DNA of 64,000 nt from Caldisericia bacterium (lineage in GTDB: Bacteria; Caldisericota; Caldisericia; JAAYUI01), in the NCBI GenBank assembly GCA_017999835.1, contig JAGNLA010000002.1:124001-188000 (forward strand), given 5' to 3'. Both the position numbers and the translations under genes were made by a program. Numbering within the stretch: position 1 is the stretch's first letter; every line of letters starts with the position of its first letter. This document shows positions 52,602-63,700 of the stretch, in pieces. The notes beneath the pieces were generated by a model. That model saw only the letters and a program-made list of their open reading frames with translations, made no database searches and was not told where the DNA came from.

Positions 52602-53474
52602 ATGGCAAACCTCCAGGATTTCGTTGAATTACCAACCAAAGACAACCTGGCAAAATTTCTGGAGGAGGGGGTCAAAGTCGAAGGAAGAGACCGTGTAAAG
52701 CTTCAAAGGAAGCTTCTCTCTGATCCGCTTTCCGGCCTTTGGGACATCCTCAGTCAGGGCAATGTTGGGTTTTCTGGTTACCAGCTTTTGAGGCTGGGAA
52801 TGCTTTTTGACCCGGACGACGATCTTCGCGACATCAAACAGGCATACGACGCTCTCGTGGCTTTCGACGCATGGAACAAGGTCGACGAGACTCTCAAAAA
52901 ATGCAGGAAATACTTCGGTGGCACGGCAGCCTACTGGGCATTGCTGATTGCTGACCGCACCAAACCTGACGTAATCGAACGATTCAAAGGCTACACAGGT
53001 TTCGGTTCCATTCCTCCATATCTTATCTTGAGCTTTTGGCCAACCACCTATTCCCTGGTCAGACTCAAATCCTCAGCAGCAAGAGAATATCACCATATGA
53101 TGAGATCGTACCTTTTCCCGGTCGGAACATCAAAGTTCAACCTTGCCGATGCGCTAATAAACGAAGGTCTTGCTGAGTATTTTATCGAAGAACAGTTTGG
53201 TGCGTCCTTTGTTTCCGAGATATCTACAAGCCTTGATCGCGAACAGGTTCTCTCGGTATGGCACAAATATAGACCTAATCTCAAAATAACGGCAATGGAT
53301 CAACAGCGCCCATACCTGTACGGAAGCTACACAGTCGATCTCCCGTACTGTGCAGGATTTGCCGTTGGATACCAGATAGTAAAATCGTATGTAGAAAAGC
53401 ATAAAGACGTTAATTCAGGCAATTTGATTGCTTTCCCCGCTACAAAAATTATTCAAGGCTCAGAATTTGCATGA
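52602..53474 (+). CDS. DUF2268-like protein with degenerate zinc site
   Basis: 290 residues, AAGGAG 9 nt before the ATG. The C-terminal half matches DUF2268 predicted Zn peptidases: AAREYHHMMR at 159-168 and NEGLAEYFIEEQFG downstream. In the family the first motif is H-E-Y-H-H (HEXXH); here the first His is Arg161, encoded by AGA, so a single-base error is unlikely. Activity is doubtful. It sits between buk and ptb with 3- and 16-nt gaps, so it is co-transcribed with them. Confidence 0.78.
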   Translation: MANLQDFVELPTKDNLAKFLEEGVKVEGRDRVKLQRKLLSDPLSGLWDILSQGNVGFSGYQLLRLGMLFDPDDDLRDIKQAYDALVAFDAWNKVDETLKKCRKYFGGTAAYWALLIADRTKPDVIERFKGYTGFGSIPPYLILSFWPTTYSLVRLKSSAAREYHHMMRSYLFPVGTSKFNLADALINEGLAEYFIEEQFGASFVSEISTSLDREQVLSVWHKYRPNLKITAMDQQRPYLYGSYTVDLPYCAGFAVGYQIVKSYVEKHKDVNSGNLIAFPATKIIQGSEFA

Positions 53475-53490
53475 TACAAGGATGGGAAAT

Positions 53491-54417
53491 ATGATTAAGA
53501 ATTTTGACGAACTAATTGCTACAGCTCAAACCAAAGGCAAGATGACACTTGTGGCCGCGGCCGCAGAGGATATAGTTGTTCTCGACGCCATCAAGATGGC
53601 ATGTGAGAAAAATCTCGTCACTCCGATTCTCGTTGGCGATGAAACTGCAATCAAGAAAATCTGTGCCGAAAATAACATTACTGAAATCAACAACTGGCCT
53701 ATCATAAACGAACCGAACAAACAAAAAGCAGCAGAAAAGGCAATTGAAGTCATCAGGGAAGGTAAAGCAGAAATCCTGATGAAGGGTCTTGTCGGCACAC
53801 CGATCCTCCTGAAGGCGGTTCTTGACAAGGAAAAAGGCCTCAAGAGAACGGCAAAAACCCTCTCCCACGTTGGACTCATCGGGACATCGACATACCCCAA
53901 ACTCATCCTCCTCACAGATGGCGGCATGGTTCCTGCACCAACATTGGCTGAAAAAATCGACATTATCAACAATGCTCTAGTGGTTGCCAGAGCAATGGGT
54001 GTCAACCCGATCAAGGTTGCCTGTGTTTCATCGCTTGAAACCGTCAGCGACAAAGTTGTTTCGACAATGGATGGGGCAATTCTTGCAAAGATGGGCGACA
54101 GAAAACAGTTTGGCAAAGACGTCATCATAGACGGACCACTTGCCCTGGACAACGCTATCAGCGCTGAAGCGGCCCATCACAAAGGTATTGACTCACCTGT
54201 GTCAGGCGATCCTGACATCCTCCTGATGCCAAACGTTGAATCAGGAAACATTTTCTACAAAACATTAGTGTATCTTGGCGATTGCAAAGCTGAGACCGCC
54301 GGCCTTGTTATTGGCGCAGGCGTCCCGGTCATCGTGCCTTCCAGAACCGATACGGCTGAAAGCAAGATGAACGCAATAGCCATTTCAGTATTGATCGCAA
54401 ATCTCGCAAAGAAATAG
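53491..54417 (+). CDS. ptb: Phosphate butyryltransferase
   Basis: 308 residues from ATG 53491 (AAGGA 8 nt upstream). Family motifs: LVAAAAEDIVVLDAIKMA, LMKGLVGTPILLKAVL, ILLTDGGM and DGPLALDNAISAEAA. Converts butyryl-CoA and phosphate to butyryl phosphate for Buk, giving ATP by substrate-level phosphorylation. Confidence 0.94.
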   Translation: MIKNFDELIATAQTKGKMTLVAAAAEDIVVLDAIKMACEKNLVTPILVGDETAIKKICAENNITEINNWPIINEPNKQKAAEKAIEVIREGKAEILMKGLVGTPILLKAVLDKEKGLKRTAKTLSHVGLIGTSTYPKLILLTDGGMVPAPTLAEKIDIINNALVVARAMGVNPIKVACVSSLETVSDKVVSTMDGAILAKMGDRKQFGKDVIIDGPLALDNAISAEAAHHKGIDSPVSGDPDILLMPNVESGNIFYKTLVYLGDCKAETAGLVIGAGVPVIVPSRTDTAESKMNAIAISVLIANLAKK

Positions 54418-54557
54418 CACTTTATTGTTCAACATTTGTAAATAATTCACAGCGCACCTTGACAATCTGGCTCTCGTTTTCATGACCCGGATCCATTTTC
54501 TTGGCCGGGCCGACTTTATATCTCCTACTTAAAAAAGCAAATTTGCACCCAGTCTAG

Positions 54558-54591
54558 GCGCTTATCGCAGGAAGCGCACAAGAACCTGCGA
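54558..54591 (+). promoter_or_regulatory. Mutually exclusive hairpins in the gdhA leader
   Basis: GCGCTT (54558-54563) can pair with AAGCGC (54572-54577), and TCGCAGG (54565-54571) can pair with CCTGCGA (54585-54591). The two stems interleave, so only one can form. The region ends 12 nt before AAGGAG. Possibly an RNA switch or a site for a regulator; no known class recognised. Confidence 0.4.
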
Positions 54592-54615
54592 AAAATTAAT
54601 ATAAGGAGATGAATT

Positions 54616-55959
<1,344 letters not shown>

Positions 55960-55991
55960 ACCTAAACCTGCTACATAAACTCTATTTAGAT

Positions 55992-56019
55992 AAAAACCCC
56001 GGTGAAAATCGGGGTTTTT
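55992..56019 (+). terminator. Intrinsic terminator of gdhA
   Basis: AAAAACCCCG (55992-56001) pairs with CGGGGTTTTT (56010-56019) around an 8-nt loop. Flanked by A and T runs, so it may also serve the facing gene. Confidence 0.85.
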
Positions 56020-56332
56020 ATAATATTGCATTCACAACAAAACCGATGATGACGCCCCCGACGGCGCCTATTCCAACAATTGGCGCGTAAACTCTGGTTA
56101 TTATAGCCGTAGGTATACTCAAACCAACGCCCAACAGTAAACCCGTCAAAGCTGGGTGTATTCCCAAATTGACATTTGGTATCAAAAAACCGATCATGAA
56201 CCTTTCAAGAAAAGCAGAAACCATCGCCTCGGTTTTTTTACGATTGTTTTCATATTTAAGTGGAATCATCACCAAAACATCGATACCGCCAAACGCTAAA
56301 CCACAAATAATACCTAATGTCAAACTATTCAT
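56018..56332 (-). CDS. Small three-TM membrane protein
   Basis: 104 residues with segments at about 4-24, 60-80 and 82-103, rich in Gly (GLLLGVGL, GIGAVGGVIIG). AAGGA lies 8 nt before the ATG. No family recognised. It lies alone between gdhA and tRNA-Ser. Confidence 0.7.
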   Translation of the reverse strand: MNSLTLGIICGLAFGGIDVLVMIPLKYENNRKKTEAMVSAFLERFMIGFLIPNVNLGIHPALTGLLLGVGLSIPTAIITRVYAPIVGIGAVGGVIIGFVVNAIL

Positions 56333-56534
56333 CTCTGGTTTCCTTTCTCCTATTGAAATATTTCAACCTAATGCAACATTTTTGTGCAACTATGGTAATT
56401 TTCGAATTATTAGTTTTCTAAGATAATTATATCTGTAAAGAAAGTGGCATCAATTTTTTTAATCACCACTGTTAATGAATCACTCAAAATACGCCAAAAG
56501 AAATAAATAATTGTTTGACGTGATTGAATACAAA

Positions 56535-56624
56535 TGGCGGAGAGTAAGGGATTCGAACCCATGAACCAGTTACCCAGTTACACGCTTTCCAAGCGTGCGC
56601 CTTAAACCGCTCGGCCAACTCTCC
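56535..56624 (-). tRNA. tRNA-Ser (anticodon GGA)
   Basis: 90 nt including an encoded CCA. On the minus strand the acceptor stem is GGAGAGT / ACTCTCC, the anticodon loop is TTGGAAA in the stem ACGCT/AGCGT, the class II long variable arm is GTAACTGGGTAACTGG-like, and the T loop is GGTTCGAATCC. GGA reads UCC/UCU Ser codons. Confidence 0.95.
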
Positions 56625-56685
56625 GCAGGTATCAGAGATTATCCAAAGTTATTCAGCACTTGTCAATAAATTCTTTTTGTAAAAT

Positions 56686-56711
56686 AAAAAAGGCAGGCGC
56701 ATCCACCTGCC
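56686..56711 (-). terminator. Intrinsic terminator of the SHOCT-type unit
   Basis: On the minus strand GGCAGG / CCTGCC with an 8-nt loop, followed by six T and an AT-rich tail. Confidence 0.7.
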
Positions 56712-56733
56712 AATTTTGGGGTCTGCATTTTCG

Positions 56734-57063
56734 CTAATCAACGGTTACGATTACGGTGTTTCCATCATCAGTTGTTACATGAACAATTTCACCAGAAAAG
56801 CTTGGATCAGAGATTGCCTCATCTAGAGCTTTTTTTATATCCATACCCTCGAGATCACCTTTAATCCAGTTGACAGCGTTTGACGCAAGTTTCAGAGGAA
56901 CCTTGATGTCCACATGTTTATGTTCACCACGTCCAAACACACGAACATGAATTTTACGTTCTCGAGCTGCCTTTATCTGGTCAATTTTCTCTCTTGCCTG
57001 TTCCTTTGTTATCCTATGAGCAGCAAGATCTTCAAGGATCTCTTTTATTCTGGCTTCAGTCAA
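56734..57063 (-). CDS. SHOCT-like domain protein
   Basis: 109 residues from TTG 57063, supported by GGAGG 6 nt upstream. The N-terminal 30 residues form a SHOCT-like helical hairpin (RIKEILEDLAAHRITKEQAREKI). The rest is a strand-rich region with HVDIKVPLKLASNAVNWIKG, a pattern seen in bacterial proteins of LiaI/DUF-type stress membranes. Overlaps the membrane-protein gene upstream by 8 nt. Confidence 0.75.
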   Translation of the reverse strand: MTEARIKEILEDLAAHRITKEQAREKIDQIKAARERKIHVRVFGRGEHKHVDIKVPLKLASNAVNWIKGDLEGMDIKKALDEAISDPSFSGEIVHVTTDDGNTVIVTVD

Positions 57064-57637
57064 AGTGGACCTCCCAGTCAGTTTTGCCCATTAATGCCCT
57101 GATAAGCATTGCAATGCCAGCAACAATGAGGATTATCGGCCAAAACCACGACCACCAGGTGCTCATCGTTATCATTGCTGAGTTGACAAGCATTCTACCG
57201 ATTCCAATGGCACAAATGGCTGTACCGATGATGGCAAACTTTCCTTTAACAGCTTCTGAAACAATCATCTTCAAGCCCATGCAAAACAGAATCACAGGCC
57301 AGACTATGTTCCACCACGAACCGGCAGCTGGCAGCAGATTCAGATTGTATAACACAATAGCTACAGACTGCAAGATTAGGTATATGCCAAAAAACAGCGA
57401 TGACAAATATGGTTTCTTTTCTTTTGTCATGTTCACATGCCACTTTCCGTTATCAGATCCCCAGCAGCATTTCTCACCTTTGAAGGTTTCGTCATCGCCG
57501 TCAACAGTTACATTTATTGTGCCTTCAACAGCCGAGTATGTTCTTTTTGCTTTGTCACCATGAATCTTTTTGCTTGCGTCATCAGGACTGACATCACCTT
57601 GTTCCACCTTGTGCAGCATGTCATCTAAATCGTCCAT
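57056..57637 (-). CDS. SHOCT-like, four-TM membrane protein
   Basis: 193 residues, AAGGAG 6 nt before the ATG. The N-terminus DDMLHKVEQGDVSPDDASKKI mirrors the SHOCT-like hairpin of the next gene. About four membrane segments at 85-105, 110-130, 135-150 and 160-180, with Trp-rich joints (SWWNIVWPVILF, TWWSWFWPIILI) as in LiaI/LiaF-TM-like proteins. Likely an envelope-stress membrane protein; partner in operon with the small SHOCT-like gene. Confidence 0.75.
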   Translation of the reverse strand: MDDLDDMLHKVEQGDVSPDDASKKIHGDKAKRTYSAVEGTINVTVDGDDETFKGEKCCWGSDNGKWHVNMTKEKKPYLSSLFFGIYLILQSVAIVLYNLNLLPAAGSWWNIVWPVILFCMGLKMIVSEAVKGKFAIIGTAICAIGIGRMLVNSAMITMSTWWSWFWPIILIVAGIAMLIRALMGKTDWEVHFD

Positions 57638-57742
57638 GTTATCTCCTTGATCAATACATTTTTTATCTTTCTACTTATTTGACACGCTCAAACAAAAAAA
57701 GTTTTTTGGTAACCAAATGTTTTGAAAGATATCTAATTTATT

Positions 57743-58204
57743 GTGAAATGCACTTTAGGATTTGATATTCACAAACTCGTTTTCGGTAGACCTCTTGTTA
57801 TCGGTGGTCTGAGGATTGACTATGGCAAAGGCCTTGAAGGTGATTCTGATGCTGATGTCCTAACTCATGCAATCATCGACGCTTTGTGCGGTTCAAAATG
57901 CCTTGGCGACATTGGCTCATACTTTGGCGTTGGTACGCCTGAGGTCATGGGTTCAAAGTCAGCTGACCTGCTTGCGATTCTTTTGACAGTTGAAAACTTC
58001 GACATCGAGTTTATTGACGCAACCATCATCGCACAAGAACCAAAAATGTCTCATCTTCGTGATGACATAAGAAAAAGCCTTTCTCTTGTCATGAGATTGC
58101 CTGTGGATAAAATATCTATCAAGTTCACCACACCAAAACATATTGGTCATCTTGGATCAGGCGAATGCATAGCCTGCCTTGCCATAGTCACAACAAAGGA
58201 GTAG
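57743..58204 (+). CDS. ispF: 2-C-methyl-D-erythritol 2,4-cyclodiphosphate synthase
   Basis: 153 residues, GTG start. Zinc ligands D8, H10 and H42 are present (GFDIH, LTHAIIDAL), with GDIGSYF, ATIIAQEPKM and FTTPKHIGHLGSGE further on. Residue 34, His in most IspF (GHSDAD / AHSDGD), is Asp here. It closes the cyclodiphosphate ring in the MEP isoprenoid pathway. ispD lies 0.4 kb away on the other strand. Confidence 0.9.
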   Translation: MKCTLGFDIHKLVFGRPLVIGGLRIDYGKGLEGDSDADVLTHAIIDALCGSKCLGDIGSYFGVGTPEVMGSKSADLLAILLTVENFDIEFIDATIIAQEPKMSHLRDDIRKSLSLVMRLPVDKISIKFTTPKHIGHLGSGECIACLAIVTTKE

Positions 58205-58209
58205 AAAAG

Positions 58210-58638
58210 ATGGACGGAAACAGAATACAGCAGATGAAAGAGCTTATCGATTTCGCACGTAACGAAGGCCTCAAGAGCCTCTCTTATGAAGATGAAAATC
58301 TTGCAGTTTCGTTTGAGTTCGCATCCGGCGAAGCACAAACCTGTTCGCTAGACCACAGCTCAACAGCAACAAAAAAACAGCAATTAGAATCCGACGACAT
58401 CAAATATATCGACAGCCCGTTGGATGGAAAATTCTACCGTTCTCCTTCGCCAGACGCCCCACCATATTCAGACATTGGCACGTTAGTCAACGACGGCGAC
58501 ACCGTTTGCATTGTCGAAGCCATGAAGGTAATGAACGAAATCACAGCCGAATGCAATGGTAAAATTGTCAAAATTCTTTGTGAAAACGGTGATGACGTAA
58601 GAGCCGGTCAGCATTTGTTTGTTATTTCTGCGTCCTGA
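58210..58638 (+). CDS. accB: Biotin carboxyl carrier protein
   Basis: 142 residues from ATG 58210 (AAGGAG 8 nt upstream), 5 nt after ispF. An N-terminal charged helix, a short linker, then the biotinyl domain with EAMKVMNE, K106 being the biotinylated lysine, and PLDGKFYRSPSPDAPPY. Carries CO2 for acetyl-CoA carboxylase or a related decarboxylase; AccC is not in the window. The 3' end overlaps the facing ispD by 17 nt. Confidence 0.92.
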   Translation: MDGNRIQQMKELIDFARNEGLKSLSYEDENLAVSFEFASGEAQTCSLDHSSTATKKQQLESDDIKYIDSPLDGKFYRSPSPDAPPYSDIGTLVNDGDTVCIVEAMKVMNEITAECNGKIVKILCENGDDVRAGQHLFVISAS

Positions 58639-59290
58639 GCAACTCCATAGACAATGCCCTGGCGATGACCTCATCGTCAGGGTTAGTTATTTTTATGTTT
58701 GCACTTGAGCCGGGAATGGCTTTAACATGAAGCCCAAGTTCTGAAATCATACTCGATTCGTCAGGAAAATCTGACAGCCTATCTCCAAACTTCTCAAATG
58801 CCAGATATAATGGTTCACACCAGACAAGTTGAGGTGTTTGCGCCATCATGAACTTCTTGTTTTCGTGATCCGTCACAAAACCTGATTTGACACTTTTAAG
58901 GGCAGAATTACAGGGGATTGTCGGGATAACGCATGCAGCTTCATTTGCACACCCCAACAGATTGTCTATTATTCGCTGGTTCAGAAACGGCCTTGCGCCA
59001 TCATGCACCAGGACGATATCAAAATCTTTTAGTAACTCAAATCCATTTTTTACAGATTCTTCTCTGACGACACCACCCAATACATAGCTCATATATTGCG
59101 ATTTTATTCCTATTTTTGAGTAGTATTCAACATCGGAACAAACTGTTACGACTTTTTCGATTTTTTCATGTTTAAGCAAAGCATTTTGAGACCAGGCAAG
59201 CACCGATTTGCCATTCAAAATCAAGGCAAGTTTGTCAGCGCCAAACCTTTGCGATGTGCCACCAGCAGCAACAATTGCTCCGATTTTCAT
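58622..59290 (-). CDS. ispD: 2-C-methyl-D-erythritol 4-phosphate cytidylyltransferase
   Basis: 222 residues. Opens IGAIVAAGGTSQRFGADKLAL, the CTP-binding loop, with VLVHDGARPFL, AQTPQLVW and a final SSANIKITNPDDEVIA. Makes CDP-ME in the MEP pathway. Starts inside the stop of the YacL-type gene (ATGA). Confidence 0.95.
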   Translation of the reverse strand: MKIGAIVAAGGTSQRFGADKLALILNGKSVLAWSQNALLKHEKIEKVVTVCSDVEYYSKIGIKSQYMSYVLGGVVREESVKNGFELLKDFDIVLVHDGARPFLNQRIIDNLLGCANEAACVIPTIPCNSALKSVKSGFVTDHENKKFMMAQTPQLVWCEPLYLAFEKFGDRLSDFPDESSMISELGLHVKAIPGSSANIKITNPDDEVIARALSMELLRTQK

Positions 59291-60342
59291 TTTTCAATTC
59301 TGCCAAAGACTATTCTTCCCTGAGGGTTTTGAAGCAACGATGTGCAAATGATCCTAACAGTCTGTCCAATGGCATTTCTTCCATCTTCAATGACCACCAT
59401 TGTGCCATCGTCGAGAAATCCTACACCCTGGCTGTGCTCTTTGCCCTCTTTTATGATTTTTACAATCACCTCTTCCCCTGGCACGATAACCGTTTTTAAC
59501 GCCGATGCGGCTTCATTAAGGTTTACAACTTGCGCGCCAAGCTTTCTGAGTTCAGCGGTGATTTCCATGTCGCAACTTATTATCCTTGCTCCATCTTTTG
59601 CCATTTCATAAAGAAGGTCGATTTGTCTTCCTTTGTTCTGTGTTGTCATAACTTCAAGTTTTCCAGCCATCTGATCCTGGATTTTTTCAAGCGTCAGCAA
59701 GCCTCTTTTGCCTCTGTGAGCAAGAATCGGATCTGCTGAATCGCTGATTCTCTGAAGATCAAGCAAGACAAAACTCGGTACTGTAAATCTCCCTTGTAAG
59801 GTCGATGTAGACAGCAAGTTTGCGACTCGACCGTCAACAAGACATGAGGTATCCAGAATGTAGAGCTCCTTGTTGCCTGTTGGCGCGACAAAAAAGCCTC
59901 TTGATGCTTCGATTATCGCATCGCGCTTTGATATGCCAATCATCCAAAATATTATAAAAAGGATTATCGGAGTCAGGAACGTTACCAGTGTATTCAGGTT
60001 TTGGTCTCTTATAAGGTATCTTTCTATTGGCTCAAGAAAAATAAAAGTCAGAACCGTAACAAACAATGATATAACCAGGATAATTACGTCTGTCAACTTT
60101 GTCTTCTTCATTATCCTAGAAATAATCTTTTGCAGTAACGAGAAGAATTTCACCACTTCAGGGTAAATTGCAAAGAAAACCAACCCAGCCAATGCAGAAG
60201 AAATAAATGTCCACACAATGTCTTGCCAATTAAAAATCGCTTTTTCCCGGAATAGCCACTTATGAATCAGCATGGAGTAGGTTCCACCGCCTACAATTGC
60301 CCCAAAGAGCGTAAAAATCATCCTATCGAGCATGAGTTTCAT
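59287..60342 (-). CDS. PIN-TRAM membrane protein (YacL type)
   Basis: 351 residues, GGAGA before the ATG. Four membrane segments at about 6-25, 42-60, 85-105 and 120-140. The PIN domain starts at LYILDTSCLVDGRV (acidic metal site) and includes RIISCDMEI. A TRAM domain (GEEVIVKIIKEGKEHSQGVGFL) ends the protein. Probably an RNA-processing membrane nuclease. The order yacL-ispD is the standard one. Confidence 0.92.
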   Translation of the reverse strand: MKLMLDRMIFTLFGAIVGGGTYSMLIHKWLFREKAIFNWQDIVWTFISSALAGLVFFAIYPEVVKFFSLLQKIISRIMKKTKLTDVIILVISLFVTVLTFIFLEPIERYLIRDQNLNTLVTFLTPIILFIIFWMIGISKRDAIIEASRGFFVAPTGNKELYILDTSCLVDGRVANLLSTSTLQGRFTVPSFVLLDLQRISDSADPILAHRGKRGLLTLEKIQDQMAGKLEVMTTQNKGRQIDLLYEMAKDGARIISCDMEITAELRKLGAQVVNLNEAASALKTVIVPGEEVIVKIIKEGKEHSQGVGFLDDGTMVVIEDGRNAIGQTVRIICTSLLQNPQGRIVFGRIEK

Positions 60343-60430
60343 AGCAATCTCCTATTATGATTTAATCAATTATCAATATAACATGCGATTGGATTTTTGC
60401 AAATCCCAGTTTTTTTAGTACCATGTCTTC

Positions 60431-60628
60431 ATGAAGATCACCAAAAACATGACCTTGGAAAGGTTGCTTGAGTTGCATCCTGAAGCTGTGTCGTTCCTTC
60501 AGGACAAAAGCGTTGTATGTTTTATCTGTGGTGAACCGGCCTGGGGGTCTCTTGAAGATATTATAAGTAAAAAAGGGCTTCCCGTTGATGAAATCATCAA
60601 CGAACTGAATGATCATTTAAAACTATAG
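60431..60628 (+). CDS. DUF1858 protein
   Basis: 65 residues opening MKITKNMTLERLLELHPEAVSF, with VCFICGEPAWGSLEDI, the DUF1858 CxxCG motif. These proteins are often linked to redox or hybrid-cluster enzymes; role unknown. No SD; a weak TACCAT lies 6 nt before the ATG. A terminator follows. Confidence 0.9.
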   Translation: MKITKNMTLERLLELHPEAVSFLQDKSVVCFICGEPAWGSLEDIISKKGLPVDEIINELNDHLKL

Positions 60629-60664
60629 AAATTCATAAGTTTCCGTTGCATTGTTCAAAGCAAC

Positions 60665-60695
60665 AAAAAAGGCCACCCTGAAAGGTGGCCTTTTT
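60665..60695. terminator. Bidirectional terminator
   Basis: GGCCACC (60671-60677) pairs with GGTGGCC (60684-60690) around CTGAAA, with A and T runs on both sides. It serves the DUF1858 gene and the facing giant gene. Confidence 0.9.
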
Positions 60696-60715
60696 CTATT
60701 TCCTTAGTTAAGGAC

Positions 60716-63700
60716 TTATTTTCTTACGAGTTTTACTGTCTTTGTGGCTTTGTTGTTTGCCTGGTCGATGAAATCAAAGGTTACCGGCAGTTCATTGAGA
60801 TTCTGTGCAAACTCGATCTTTGTTGTGAAGATGTCGTATGGGCAATCGACTGGTGTACCGTTTGCCTTAACTGTTGAACCTGGCTCAACTCTACCAGAAA
60901 TCTCAACTTCTGTGGCATCTTTATCAACATAGATGTTGCCTTCTGAGTCCATGTTGTTGATGAAGAACTTCGGTGCCTCTGTGTCGAGAACTGTTGACAC
61001 AGTTGCTGTTGTTCTGTTACCTGCACCATCGATAGCTTCAATAGAGATAAGGTTTGCACCTTCGACAAGAGCGATCTTGGCTGTGAATGAACCATCAGCT
61101 TCAACCTTTGCCATCTGACCGTTGACCATGACTTTGACGCCTGGCTCAGTCTTACCCTTGATTTCAATCGAGTTGACGTTTGTGAATGGGACAACTGGGT
61201 TGACTTCAAGCTTCGGTGGCTGTGTGTCCTTGCCGATCATGACATAGGCTTTGCCTGAGATATACTCATCGCGATCTGCGGTGACAATAATCTTGCCGCC
61301 TGCATTTGGCATAACTTTGACTTTGACTGTTCCGGCATCATTTGTCATAACTGGTGTCTGGTTGATGCCTGGGCCTTCGATGTTGACTCTTGCGTTAGAA
61401 ACTGGAGCAAGTGTTCCAAATTCACGGACAGAGATAACAAGCTCGGCCTGTGCATTTGGTGCAAGTTCATCAAGTGAATCGATTACAACTTCGAGACCCT
61501 TGCCTACATCGAGTGTGTAAATCTTTTTGAGAACGAACCATTCAGGTGATTTGAACTGATATGGCTGCTTCATGTACCATTCGTTCTTTGACATGTAGTT
61601 CAGATAGGCGACTGCCTGACCTGTTCCGTCTGGGGTGTAATGGATGGTTGTTTCAACAGCCTGTGTGTCTGATTCTGATGCTTTGGTTGTTCCATAGATT
61701 GCCTGCTGGTGCTTGTTTCCACCAACATAGAGTCTTCCGCCAGCCTTGAGTGGAAGGTCTTCTGTAAATGCTGGGTAGATTTTTGCGATGAAGTGGTTTT
61801 CAACGTTATAGACCATGTCGTAGTTGTCAACGTTAAGGAGTGCCTTTTCGACTTCAGTTCCTGTTTCTGCGTAGAACAGATCAATTCTTGGATAGCTAAC
61901 CTGGGCTACTCTGTCTGGAATTGCTTCCCAGTCAAGGAAGAATGTTGTATCGTTGCTGACGCCCTGTCTGAATCTCTTGGTCATGTAACGTGGGTTGGTC
62001 TTGTCGCCATAGTTTGGATAACCGGCAAGGTCAGCCTGTGTCTTTTCGTTGCAATATTTGTTGTTTCCAACAAGTCCGCCGACATAGAGAAGGTCTTCAG
62101 CAAACAGGTAGAATGTTGTTTGTGCATTGACATCGAGACCAAGTGCGTCATGGAAATCGAGTTTCTGATCTTTTAAGATATCGTTAAAGAGGAATCCGCC
62201 ATAGTACGGCCAGTTGTAGATTGCGCCAAGTCCCCAACCTTCTTCTGGTGGTGGGAGCGTCAATGTGATGTTTTCAACTCTCTGGCTGCCTGTTTCGCTG
62301 AGGATTGCCCATGTGTTATCGTTGGTGTAGTACTTGTTTGTTGTGTTATAGAAGACTTCGCCAACACCTTGTCTGTCGAAGCATGTATTGGTGTTCGGAT
62401 CAAGGAAGAATCCGCCAGCCGAGAAGACTTCCTGGTCTTCCCACTTGATCTGGCTGTCAGCATTGAAGTCGAATCCAAAGTGCGGATAGATAACTTCTGC
62501 ACATGGCGCATAGTCGCAGTTGAGCTTGAAGAAGTCAAATGACTGTGGTCTGGTTACGAATGGTGTGAATCTTGCTGTATTCTTTACGCCACCACCGCAG
62601 ACGCTGACACCCTTTGTGACACCTTTCACAAGCTGTCCCTGGGCGTTGCTGACTGTTACCTTAACCTGATAGATTCTGTTATCTGCGGCTGTCATGATGA
62701 AGTCTGGTTCACCCGGAACTTCGAATGATCTCAGCTGTGGATCCATTGTATTGGTTATCGAATACGTAACTTTTGGATTTATGATCTGGATATCAACAAA
62801 TCCTCTGTGTTTTCTGTCTGGGGTATAGATATAAACACGGAACTTGTGGTTCTGTTCCCATGCTTCTTTGTCTGGGTTGTCCTGATCCTTCATCCATGTG
62901 TTGTTGTCGTTTGCACAGAAACCCTTGAAGATGTACATGCCTGATGGAGCATCGGCTGTAAATTCGATTGGTTCGAATCCCTTTGCAATTGTTCCTCTGC
63001 ATTCTGGTGCTGTATATGTTCTGGTTGAATAAAGTTCTCTGTTGTTTACTTCGCTGCCGTCGTAGTTATGAAGGTCGGTTCTGAGGAAGTAGTATTGTGG
63101 AAGCATTGCATCAGCGCCATAGTAGTAAACATTGTCTGGATGAGGATCTTTGAAGAGCATGTTCCAAACATTATCAAGTTCAACTTCATCCTGACCCCAC
63201 ATGTCTGCGATGCCCTTTGTAAGATCATACGGCTTGCCGTCTTTATCCTTAACAACGAATGTAAGAGGCTGGTCAACCGAGATGAGTTCCGGTGTAATAC
63301 CTGCTGTAAGTGGGTTTGGAGTGTAAGAGACAATCAAATCATCGAATGGTTCGACTGAGATTGCAACCTGACCGGCAATGTACACTTCGTGGCTGTAGCG
63401 TGTTCTGTCATACTTGTCTGTGGAACTGTTATACTGAGTATAGTATGGATCGTAATCCCACCATGGTCCGAAAGATCTGTCATTGTTGTCATCGCCATAC
63501 TTATAGGCTGTTGCATAGACTGGGAGAATTTCCTTGTCGGAGATGATGTGGTCTTGTGGGTCGCCAATTCCTTCTTCGCCACCAAAGTCGAAACCGATTG
63601 TGTCAATCTGGCAACCGTTGTCCTTTGTAAGGTCGAAGTCATAGCGGCCGTTATTCCTCTGGAATGTTCTTGCGTCAATAATACCGGCTCTCCATGTGTT

